A DNA stretch of 64,000 nt from Diospyros lotus (taxonomy: Eukaryota > Streptophyta > Magnoliopsida > Ericales > Ebenaceae), in assembly GCF_014633365.1 (NCBI RefSeq), contig NC_068345.1, positions 16,686,058-16,750,057 of the forward strand, read 5' to 3'. The position numbers and the translations under genes were made by a program. This document shows, one piece after another, positions 12,430 through 22,410 of the stretch. Below the pieces are notes generated by a model. The model saw only the letters and a list, made by a program, of their open reading frames with translations. It ran no database searches and was not told the DNA's origin. Position 1 is the stretch's first letter. Every line of letters starts with the position of its first letter.

Positions 12430-15000
12430 CAAGAAAGAGTCAACTTTGTTCAATCAAGATATCTCAAAAATAACTCATTTGCTTTCGACGATTCCAAATG
12501 TAGGTCAAAGAAGACATATTGATAAACTAATTACGCAAAAGAAATTTAAATTTCAGATTTCGAGAAGTTTTCAAAACATGAGTTTTAGCAATGGGTCCAC
12601 TGTACAACACTTGAAAGAAGAAAGAGTCAACTTTGTTCAATCAACAATATCTCAAAATTGACTCATTTGCTTTCAACGATTCCAAACCTAGCTGAAAGAC
12701 GACATTTTGATAAACTAATTACGCTAAAAAAAGTTCAATTTTCGATATCGAGAAGTTTTAGCCATGGGTCCAATGTAGAACACTTGAAACAAGAAAGAGT
12801 CAACTTTGTTCAATCAACGATATCTCAAAGTTGACTCATTTGCTTTGGACGATTCTAAACCTGGGTGAAAGATGACATTTTGATAAACTAATTACTCTAA
12901 AGAAAGTTCAATTTTGGATTTCGAGAAGTTTAGAAAACTTGAGTTTTACCCATGGGTCCAAAGTAGAATACTTAAAACAAGAATGAGTCGACTTTGTTCA
13001 ATCAAGATATCTCAAAGTTAACGCATTTGCTTTCGACGATTCCAAATTTAAGTCAAAGAACATATTTTGATAAAATAATTACGCCAAAGAAAGTTTAATT
13101 TCAGATTTCGGGAAGTTTTGAAAACTTGAGTTTTAGCCATGGGTCCGTTGTACAACACTTGAAAGAAGAAAGAGTCAACTTTGTTCAATCAACGATATCT
13201 CAAAATTGACTTAATTGCTTTTGACGATTCCAAATCTTGGTGAAAGACGACATTTTGATAAGCTAATTACGCTAAACAAAGATCAATTTCGGATTTCGGA
13301 AAGTTTTCAAAACTTGAGTTTTCGCCATGGGTCCATTGTACAACACTTCAAAGAAGAAAGAGTCAACTTTGTTAAATCAACGATATCTCAAAATTGACTT
13401 AATTGCTTTTGACGATTCCAAATCTTGGTGAAAGACGACATTTTGATAAACTAATTATGCTAAAGAAACTTCAATTTTGGATTTCGGAAAGTTTTGAAAA
13501 CTTGAGTTTTCGCCATGGGTCCAATGTTGAATACTTAAAACAAGAAAGAGTCAACTTTGTTCAATCAAGATATCTCAAAGTTAACTCATTTGCTTTCGAC
13601 GATTCCAAATTTAGGTCAAAGAACACATTTTGATAAAATAATTACGCCAAAGAAAGTTTGATTGTCGATATCGAGAAGTTTTGAAAACTTGAGCTTTAGG
13701 AATGGGTCCATTGTACAACACTTGAAAGAAGAAAGAGTCAACTTTGTTCAATCAACAATATCTCAAAATTGACTCATTTGCTTTCGCCAATTCCAAACCT
13801 AGCTGAAAGACGACATTTTGATAAACTAATTACGCTAAAAAAAGTTCAATTTTCGATATCGAGAAGTTTAGAAAACTTGAGTTTCAGCCATGGGTCCAAT
13901 GTAGAACACTTGAAACAAGAAAGAGTCAACTTTGTTCAATCAACGATATCTCAAAATTGACTTAATTGCTTTTGACGATTCCAAATCTTGGTGAAAGACG
14001 ACATTTTGATAAACTAATTACGCTAAAGAAACTTCAATTTTGGAATTCGAAAAGTTTAGAAAACTTGGGTTTTCGCCATGGGTCCAATGTAGAATACTTA
14101 AAACAAGAAAGAGTAAACTTTGTTCAATCAAGATATCTCAAAGTTAACTCATTTGCTTTCGACGATTCCAAATTTAGGTCAAAGAACACATTTTGATAAA
14201 CTAATTACGCAAAAGAAATTTAAATTTCGGATTTCGAGAAGTTTTGAAAACATGAGTTTTAGCAATGGGTCCACTGTACAACACTTGAAAGAAGAAAGAG
14301 TCAACTTTGTTCAATCAACGATATCTCAAAATTGACTTAACTACTTTTGACGATTCGAAATCTTGGTGAAAGACGACATTTTGATAAACTAATTACGCTA
14401 AACAAAGATCAATTTCGGATTTCGGAAAGTTTTGAAAACTTGAGTTTTAGCCATGGGTCCATTGTACAACACTTGAAAGAAGAAAGAGTCAACTTTGTTC
14501 AATCAACGATATCTCAAAATTGACTTAACTGCTTTTGACGATTCCAAATCTTGGTGAAAGACGACATTTTGATAAACTAATTACGCTAAACAAAGATCAA
14601 TTTCGGATTTCGGAAAGTTTTGAAAACTTGAGTTTTCGCCATGGGTCCATTGTACAACACTTGAAAGAAGAAAGAGTCAACTTTGTTCAATCGACGATAT
14701 CTCAAAATTGACTTAATTGCTTTTGACGATTCCAAATCTTGGTGAAAGATGACATTTTGATAAACTAATTACGCTAAAGAAACTTCAATTTTGGATTTCG
14801 GAAAGTTTAGAAAACTTGAGTTTTCGCCATTGGACCAATGTTGAATACTTAAAACAAGAATGAGTCAACTTTGTTCAATCAAGATATCTCAAAGTTAACG
14901 CATTCGCTTTCGACGATTCTAAATTTAAGTCAAAGAACATATTTTGATAAGATAATTACGCCAAAGAAAGTTTAATTTCAGATTTCGGGAAGTTTTGAAA
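12430..15000 (+). repeat. Segmental copy of about 35,670-38,050 (offset 23,240 bp)
   Basis: Equivalent landmarks lie exactly 23,240 bp apart at 12446/35686, 13215/36455, 13403/36643, 13769/37009, 13966/37206 and 14120/37360. Both copies share the 15-bp-deleted P monomer and CACTTCAAAGAAG in the A' monomer. From about 14.7 kb the offset falls to 23,052 bp (one monomer fewer in the right copy), shown by the shared TTTTCGCCATTGGACC at 14,821 and 37,873. Confidence 0.8.
12661..12833 (+). repeat. Shortened class P monomer with a 15-bp internal deletion
   Basis: The normal P sequence GAAGTTTAGAAAACTTGAG followed by TTTTAGCC is reduced to GAAGTTTTAGCC at about 12,753-12,762. The missing 15 bp lie between two AGTTT copies, consistent with slippage. 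The same deletion is present at about 27,940 and 35,992 but absent from the equivalent monomer at 62,893-63,084, so it marks one lineage of segmental copies. Confidence 0.85.
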
Positions 15001-15653
15001 ACTTGAGTTTTAGCCATGGGTCCATTGTACAACACTTGAAAGAAGAAAGAGTCTACTTTGTTCAATCAACGATATCTCAAAATTGACTTAATTGCTTTTG
15101 ACGATTCCAAATCTTGCTGAAAGACGACATTTTGATAAGCTAATTACGTTAAAGAAACTTCAATTTTGGATTTCGGAAAGTTTAGAAAACTTGAGTTTTC
15201 GCCATGGGTTCACCGTCTAATACTTAAAACAAGAAAGAGTAAACTTTGTTCAATCAAGATATCTCAAAGTTAACTCATTTGCTTTCGACGATTCCAAATT
15301 TAGGTCAAAGAACACATTTTGATAAAATAATTACGCCAAAGAAAGTTTAATTTCAGATTTCGGGAAGTTTTGAAAACTTGAGTTTTAGCCATGGATCCAT
15401 TGTACAACACTTGAAAGAAGAAAGAGTCAACTTTGTTCAATCAACGATATCTCAAAATTGACTTAACTGCTTTTGACGATTCCAAATCTTGGTGAAAGAC
15501 GACATTTTGATAAACTAATTACGCTAAAGAAAGTTAAATTTTGGATTTCGGGAAGTTTAGAAAACTTTAGTTTTAGCCATAGGTCCAATGTAGAACACTT
15601 GAAACAAGAAAGAGTCAACTTTGTTCAATCAAGATATCTCAAAATTGACTCAT

Positions 15654-15841
15654 TTTCTTTCGACGATTCCAAATGTAGGTCAAAGAAGATATATTGATAA
15701 ACTAATTACGCAAAAGAAATTTAAATTTCGGATTTCGAGAAGTTTTGAAAACATGAGTTTTAGCAATGGGTCCACTGTACAACACTTGAAAGAAGAAAGA
15801 GTCAACTTTGTTCAATCAACAATATCTCAAAATTGACTCAT
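15654..15841 (+). repeat. Representative class M monomer (HOR member)
   Basis: Marked by CGCAAAAGAAATTTAAATTTCGG, GAAAACATGAGTTTTAGCAATGGG (NcoI site lost, CCATGG to CAATGG) and GGGTCCACTGTACAACAC, ending in CAACAATATCTCAAAATTG, which loses the CpG next to the EcoRV site. It is almost always followed by a class P monomer. Together M-P is the most recognisable pair of the HOR units. Confidence 0.85.
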
Positions 15842-16029
15842 TTGCTTTCGACGATTCCAAACCTAGCTGAAAGACGACATTTTGATAAACTAATTACGCT
15901 AAAAAAAGTTCAATTTTCGATATCGAGAAGTTTAGAAAACTTGAGTTTTAGCCATGGGTCCAATGTAGAACACTTGAAACAAGAAAGAGTCAACTTTGTT
16001 CAATCAACGATATCTCAAAGTTGACTCAT
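15842..16029 (+). repeat. Representative class P monomer (HOR member)
   Basis: Marked by CCAAACCTAGCTGAAAGACG, an A7 run (GCTAAAAAAAGTTC) in place of AAAGAAA, and TTTTCGATATCGAGAAG. The last creates the perfect palindrome TCGATATCGA and a second EcoRV site in the monomer. It follows class M in nearly every HOR unit. Variants include a 15-bp internal deletion (about 12,753, 27,940 and 35,992) and a lost base in CATTTTGTAAAC (about 41,742, 42,676 and 47,745). Confidence 0.85.
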
Positions 16030-16217
16030 TTGCTTTGGACGATTCCAAACCTGGGTGAAAGATGACATTTTGATAAACTAATTACTCTAAAGAAAGTTCA
16101 ATTTTGGATTTCGAGAAGTTTAGAAAACTTGAGTTTTAGCCCTGGGTCCAAAGTAGAATACTTAAAACAAGAAAGAGTTAACTTTATTCAATCAAGATAT
16201 CTCAAAGTTGACTCATT
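16030..16217 (+). repeat. Representative class W monomer (HOR member)
   Basis: Marked by TTTGGACGATTCCAAACCTGGG, GATGACATTTTG, AATTACTCTAAAG (the CpG in TTACGC is replaced) and GGGTCCAAAGTAGAATAC, then GAGTTAACTTTATTC. It follows class P in the 15/16-monomer HOR. A related member with GAGGACATTTTG and CCAAACATGGG occurs at about 45,068, 50,697 and 53,513. Confidence 0.82.
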
Positions 16218-17907
16218 TGCTTTCGACGATTCCAAATGTACGTCAAAGAAGACATTTTGATAAACTAATTATGCCAAAGAAAGTTCAATTTTGAATTTCG
16301 GGAAGTTTTGAAAACCTGAGTTTTAGCCATGGGTCCATTTGTACAACACTTGAAAGAAGAAATAGTCAACTTTGTTCGATCAACGATATCTCAAAATTGA
16401 CTTAATTGCTTTTGACGATTCCAGATTTTGCTGAAAGACAACATTTTGATAAACTAATTACGCTAAAGAAAGTTCAATTTTGGATTTCGAGAAGTATAGA
16501 AAACTTGAGTTGTAGCCATGGGTCCAATGTAGAATACTTAAAACAAGAAAGAGTCAACTTTGTTCAATCAAGATATCTCAAAGTTGACACATTTGCTTTC
16601 GACGATTCCAAATGTAGGTCAAAGAAGACATTTTGATAAACTAAATACGCCAAAGAAGATTCAATTTTGGATTTCAGGACGTTTTGAAAACTTGAGTTTT
16701 AGCCATGGGTCCATTGTACAACACTTGAAAGACGAAAGAGTCAACTTTGTTCGATCAACGATATCTCAAAATTGACCTAATTGCTTTTGACGATTCCAAA
16801 TCTTGGTTAAAGATGACATTTTCATAAACTAATTACGCTAAAGAAATTTCAATTTTGGATTTCAAGAAGTTTAGAAAACCTGATTTTTAGCAATGGGTCT
16901 AATGTAGAACACTTGAAACGAACAAAGAGTCAACTTTGTTCAATCAACGATATCTCAAAGTTGACTCATTTGCTTTGGACGATTCCAAACCTGGGTGAAA
17001 GACGACATTTTGATAAACTAATTACTCTAAAGAAAGTTCAATTTTGGATTTCGAGAAGTTTAGAATACTTTTGGTTTAGCCATGGGTCCAAAGTACAATA
17101 CTTAAAACAACAAAGAGTTAACTTTATTCAATCAAGATATCTCAAAGTTGACGCATTTTCTTTCGACGATTCCAAATGTAGGTCAAAGAAGACATTTTGA
17201 TAAACTAATTATGCCAACGAAAGTTCAATTTTGAATTTCGGGAAGTTTTGAAAATCTTAGTTTTAGCCATGGGTCCATTGTACAACACTTGAAGGAAGAA
17301 AGAGTCAACTTTGTTCGATCAACGATATGTCAAAATTGACCTAATTGCTTTTAACGATTCGAAATCTTGGTGAAAGATGACATTTTGATAAACTAATTAT
17401 GCTAAAGAAACTTCAATTTTGGATTTCGGAAAGTTTAGAAAACTTGAGTTTTCGCCATGGGTCCAATGCAGAATAGTTGAAAGAAGAAAGAGTCAACTTT
17501 GTTTAATCGACGATATCTCAAAATTGACTTAATTACTTTTGACGATTCCAAATTTAGGTCAAAGAAGACATATTGATAAACTAATTACGCAAAAGAAACT
17601 TCAATTTTGGATTTCGGAAAGTTTAGAAAACTTGAGTTTTCGCCATGGGACCAATGTTGAATACTTAAAACAAGAATGAGTCAACTTTATTCAATCAAGA
17701 TATCTCAAAGTTAACGCATTTGCTTTCGACGATTCCAAATTTAAGTCAAAGAACATATTTTGATAAAATAATTACGCCAAAGAAAGTTTAATTTCAGATT
17801 TCGAGAAGTTTTGAAAACTTGAGTTTTAGCCATGGGTCCATTGTACAACACTTGAAAAAAGAAAGAGTCAACTTTGTTCAATCAACGATATCTCAAAATT
17901 GACTTAA

Positions 17908-20900
17908 TTGCTTTTGACGATTCCAAATCTTGGTGAAAGACGACATTTTGATAAACTAATTACGTTAAAGAAACTTCAATTTTGGATTTTGGAAAGTTTA
18001 GAAAACTTGAGTTTTCGCCATGGGTCCAACGTAGAATACTTAAAACAAGAAAGAGTAAACTTTGTTCAATCAAGATATCTCAAAGTTAACTCATTTGCTT
18101 TCGACGATTCCAAATTTAGGTCAAAGAACACATTTTGATAAAATAATTACGCCAAAGAAAGTTTAATTTCAGATTTCGGGAAGTTTTGAAAACTTGAGTT
18201 TTAGCCATGGGTCCATTGTACAACACTTGAAAGAAGAAAGAGTCAACTTTGTTCAATCAACGATATCTCAAAATTGACCTAACTGCTTTTGACAATTCCA
18301 AATCTTGGTGAAAGACGACATTTTGATAAACTAATTATGCTAAAGAAAGTTAAATTTTGGATTTCGGGAAGTTTAGAAAACTTGAGTTTTAGCCATAGGT
18401 CCAATGTAGAACATTTGAAACAAGAAAGAGTCAACTTTGTTCAATCAAGATATCTCAAAATTGACTCATTTGCTTTCTACGATTCCAAATGTAGGTCAAA
18501 GAAGATATATTGATAAACTAGTTACGCAAAAGAAATTTAAATTTCGGATTTCGAGAAGTTTTGAAGACATGAGTTTTAGCAATGGGTCCACTGTACAACA
18601 CTTGAAAGAAGAAAAAGTCAACTTTGTTCAATCAACAATATCTCAAAATTGACTTAACTGCTTTTGACGATTCCAAATCTTGGTGAAAGATGACATTTTG
18701 ATAAACTAATTACGCTAAAGAATGTTAAATTTTGGATTTCGGGAAGTTTAGAAAACTTGAGTTTTAGCCATAGGTCCAATGTAGAACACTTGAAACAAGA
18801 AAGAGTCAACTTTGTTCAATCAAGATATCTCAAAATTGACTCATTTGCTTTCGACGATTCCAAATGTAGGTCAAAGAAGATATATTGATAAACTAATTAC
18901 GCTAAAAAAAGTTCAATTTTCGATATCGAGAAGTTTAGAAAACTTGAGTTTTAGCTATGGGTCCAATGTAGAACACTTGAAACAAGAAAGAGTCAACTTT
19001 GTTCAATCAACGATATCTCAAAGTTGACTCATTTGCTTTGGACGATTCCAAACCTGGGTGAAAGATGACATTTTGATAAACTAATTACTCTAAAGAAAGT
19101 TCAATTTTGGATTTCGAGAAGTTTAGAAAACTTGAGTTTTAGCCGTGGGTCCAAAGTAGAATACTTAAAACAAGAAAGAGTTAACTTTATTCAATCAAGA
19201 TATCTCAAAGTTGACTCATTTGCTTTCGACGATTCCAAATGTACGTCAAAGAAGACATTTTGATAAACTAATTATGCCAAAGAAAGTTCAATTTTGAATT
19301 TCGGGAAGTTTTGAAAACCTGAGTTTTAGCCATGGGTCCATTTGTACAACACTTGAAAGAAGAAATAGTCAACTTTGTTCGATCAACGATATCTCAAAAT
19401 TGACTTAATTGCTTTTGACGATTCCAAATTTTGCTGAAAGACAACATTTTGATAAACTAATTACGCTAAAGAAAGTTCAATTTTGGATTTCGAGAAGTAT
19501 AGAAAACTTGAGTTGTAGCCATGGGTCCAATGTAGAATACTTAAAACAAGAAAGAGTCAACTTTGTTCAATCAAGATATCTCAAAGTTGACACATTTGCT
19601 TTCGACGATTCCAAATGTAGGTCAAAGAAGACATTTTGATAAACTAAATACGCCAAAGAAGATTCAATTTTGGATTTCAGGACGTTTTGAAAACTTGAGT
19701 TTTAGCCATGGGTCCATTGTACAACACTTGAAAGACGAAAGAGTCAACTTTGTTCGATCAACGATATCTCAAAATTGACCTAATTGCTTTTGACGATTCC
19801 AAATCTTGGTTAAAGATGACATTTTCATAAACTAATTACGCTAAAGAAAGTTCAATTTTGGATTTCAAGAAGTTTAGAAAACCTGATTTTTAGCAATGGG
19901 TCTAATGTAGAACACTTGAAACGAACAAAGAGTCAACTTGGTTCAATCAACGATATCTCAAAGTTGACTCATTTGCTTTGGACGATTCCAAACCTGGGTG
20001 AAAGACGACATTTTGATAAACTAATTACTCTAAAGAAAGTTCAATTTTGGATTTCGAGAAGTTTAGAATACTTTTGTTTTAGCCATGGGTCCAAAGTACA
20101 ATACTTAAAACAACAAAGAGTTAACTTTATTCAATCAAGATATCTCAAAGTTGACGCATTTGCTTTCGACGATTCCAAATGTAGGTCAAAGAAGACATTT
20201 TGATAAACTAATTATGCCAACGAAAGTTCAATTTTGAATTTCGGGAAGTTTTGAAAATCTTAGTTTTAGCCATGGGTCCATTGTACAACACTTGAAGGAA
20301 GAAAGAGTCAACTTTGTTCGATCAACGATATGTCAAAATTGACCTAATTGCTTTTGACGATTCGAAATCTTGGTGAAAGATGACATTTTGATAAACTAAT
20401 TATGCTAAAGAAACTTCAATTTTGGATTTCGGAAAGTTTAGAAAACTTGAGTTTTCGCCATGGGTCCAATGCAGAATACTTGAAAGAAGAAAGAGTCAAC
20501 TTTGTTTAATCAACGATATCTCAAAATTGACTTAATTGCTTTTGACGATTCCAAATTTAGGTCAAAGAAGACATATTGATAAACTAATTACGCAAAAGAA
20601 ACTTCAATTTTGGATTTCGGAAAGTTTAGAAAACTTGAGTTTTCGCCATGGGACCAATGTTGAATACTTAAAACAAGAATGAGTCAACTTTGTTCAATCA
20701 AGATATCTCAAAGTTAACGCATTTGCTTTTGACGATTCCAAATTTAAGTCAAAGAACATATTTTGATAAAATAATTACGCCAAAGAAAGTTTAATTTCAG
20801 ATTTCGGGAAGTTTTGAAAACTTGAGTTTTAGCCATGGGTCCATTGTACAACACTTGAAAAAAGAAAGAGTCAACTTTGTTCAATCAACGATATCTCAAA

Positions 20901-20910
20901 ATTGACTTAA
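17908..20910 (+). repeat. HOR unit 2, 16 monomers (3,003 bp)
   Basis: Collinear with unit 1 but one monomer longer. The extra length is near 18.65-19.03 kb, where an R-type monomer is repeated and joined to a hybrid monomer that begins like M (AGGTCAAAGAAGATATATTG) and ends like P (A7 run, TCGATATCGAGAAG, TTTTAGCTATGGG). The same 16-monomer form recurs in units 4 and 9 and, minus one member, in unit 3. Equivalent points to unit 3 lie 4,503 bp apart (24 monomers). Confidence 0.85.
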
Positions 20911-22410
20911 TTGCTTTTGACGATTCCAAATCTTGGTGAAAGACGACATTATAATAAACTAATTACGCTAAAGAAACTTCAATTTTGGAATTCGAAAAGT
21001 TTAGAAAACTTGGGTTTTCGCCATGGGTCCAATGTAGAATACTTAAAACAAGAAAGAGTAAACTTTGTTCAATCAAGATATCTCAAAGTAAACTCATTTG
21101 CTTTCGACGATTCCAAATTTAGGTCAAAGAACACATTTTGATAAACTAATTATGCAAAAGAAATTTAAATTTCGGATTTCGAGAAGTTTTGAAAACATGA
21201 GTTTTAGCGATGGGTCCACTGTACAACACTTGAAAGAAGAAAGAGTCAACTTTGTTCAATCAACAATATCTCAAAATTGACTCATTTGCTTTCGACAATT
21301 CCAAATCTTGGTGAAAGACGACATTTTGATAAACTAATTATGCTAAAAAAAGTTCAATTTTCGATATCGAGAAGTTTAGAAAACTTGAGTTTTAGCCATG
21401 GGTCCAATGTAGAACACTTGAAACAAGAAAGAGTCAACTTTGTTCAATCAACGATATCTCAAAGTTGACTCATTTGCTTTGGACGATTCCAAACCTGGGT
21501 GAAAGATGACATTTTGATAAACTAATTACTCTAAAGAAAGTTCCATTTTGGATTTCGAGAAGTTTAGAAAACTTGAGTTTTAGCCATGGGTCCAAAGTAG
21601 AATACTTAAAACAAGAAATAGTTAACTTTGTTCAATCAAGATATCTCAAAGTTGGCTCAATTGCTTTCGACGATTCCAAATGTAGGTAGAAGAAGACATC
21701 TTGATAAACAAATTATGCCAAAAAAAGCTCAATTTCGAATTTCGGGAAGTTTTGAAAACCTGAGTTTTAGCCATGGGTCCATTGTACAACACTTGAAGGA
21801 AGAAAGAGTCAACTTTGTTCAATCAACGATATCTCAAAATTGACTTAATTGCTTTTGACGATTCCAAATCTTCGTGAAAGACGACATTTTGATAAACTAA
21901 TTACGCTAAACAAAGATCAATTTCGGATTTCAGAAAGTTTTGAAAACTTGAGTTTTCGCCATGGTCCATTGTACAACACTTGAAAGAAGAAAGAGTCAAC
22001 TTTGTTCAATCAACGATATCTCAAAATTGACTTAATTGCTTTTGACGATTCCAAATCTTGGTGAAAGACGACATTTGGATAAACTAATTACGCTAAAGAA
22101 ACTTCAATTTTGGATTTCGGAAAGTTTAGAAAACTTGAGTTTTCGCCATGGGACCAATGTTGAATACTTAAAACAAGAATGAGTCAACTTTGTTCAATCA
22201 AGATATCTCAAAGTTAACGCATTTGCTTTCGACGATTCCAAATTTAAGTCAAAGAACATATTTTGATAAAATAATTACGCCAAAGAAAGTTTAATTTCAG
22301 ATTTCGGGAAGTTTTGAAAACTTGAGTTTTAGCCATGGGTCCATTGTACAACACTTGAGAAAAGAAAGAGTCAACTTTGTTCAATCAACGATATCTCAAA
22401 ATTGACTTAA
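20911..22410 (+). repeat. 8-monomer linker module (1,500 bp)
   Basis: Runs from an N-type B monomer (GACATTATAATAAAC, TTTTGGAATTCG, CTTGGGTTTTCGCC) through M, P, W, a member with AGGTAGAAGAAGACATC, an A' member with CGCCATGGTCC (one G lost), a B member with GACATTTGGATAAAC and a final A member. A 1,500-bp module of the same order occurs at 55,397-56,896, and another precedes unit 4. With the following 15/16-mer it forms a composite repeat of about 24 monomers. Confidence 0.8.

Larger units (their letters stand above)
10611..15091 (+). repeat. Mixed HOR monomer region
   Basis: Begins with a W+1-type monomer (GTACGTCAAAG, CCATTTGTACAAC) and a Q-type monomer at 10,794 (GAAAGACAACATTTTG, GAGTTGTACCC). 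It continues through B, A, M (about 12,473), a shortened P (about 12,661), W (about 12,834), A' (13,215) and further M and P members. It holds two segments with distant counterparts: about 11.8-13.7 kb recurs at the right edge of the window, and about 12.43-15.0 kb recurs near 35.67-38.1 kb. Confidence 0.75.
15092..17907 (+). repeat. HOR unit 1, 15 monomers (2,816 bp)
   Basis: Starts at a B-like monomer with GGGTTCACCGTCTAATAC and ends at the next unit's equivalent start, 2,816 bp later. Member order includes an R-type B monomer (GTTAAATTTTGG, CATAGGTCC), M, P, W, W+1, Q (16,406), a member with TTTCAGGACG, a member with AAAACCTGATTTTTAGC, and a member with GAATACTTTTGGTTTAGCC. It is almost collinear with 44,136-46,951 at an offset of 29,044 bp, sharing GCAGAATAGTTGAAAG (17,467/46,511) and TTTAATCGACG. 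Confidence 0.85.

Noticed and set aside
16913..17200. Longest open frame type (95 codons), repeated at eight sites such as 19,916, 24,419 and 32,284.
   Set aside because: It is the same HOR members each time; the extra length comes from an upstream ATG created by ACACTTGAAACGAAC-type variants and a chance lack of stops. Nothing protein-like separates it from the other frames.
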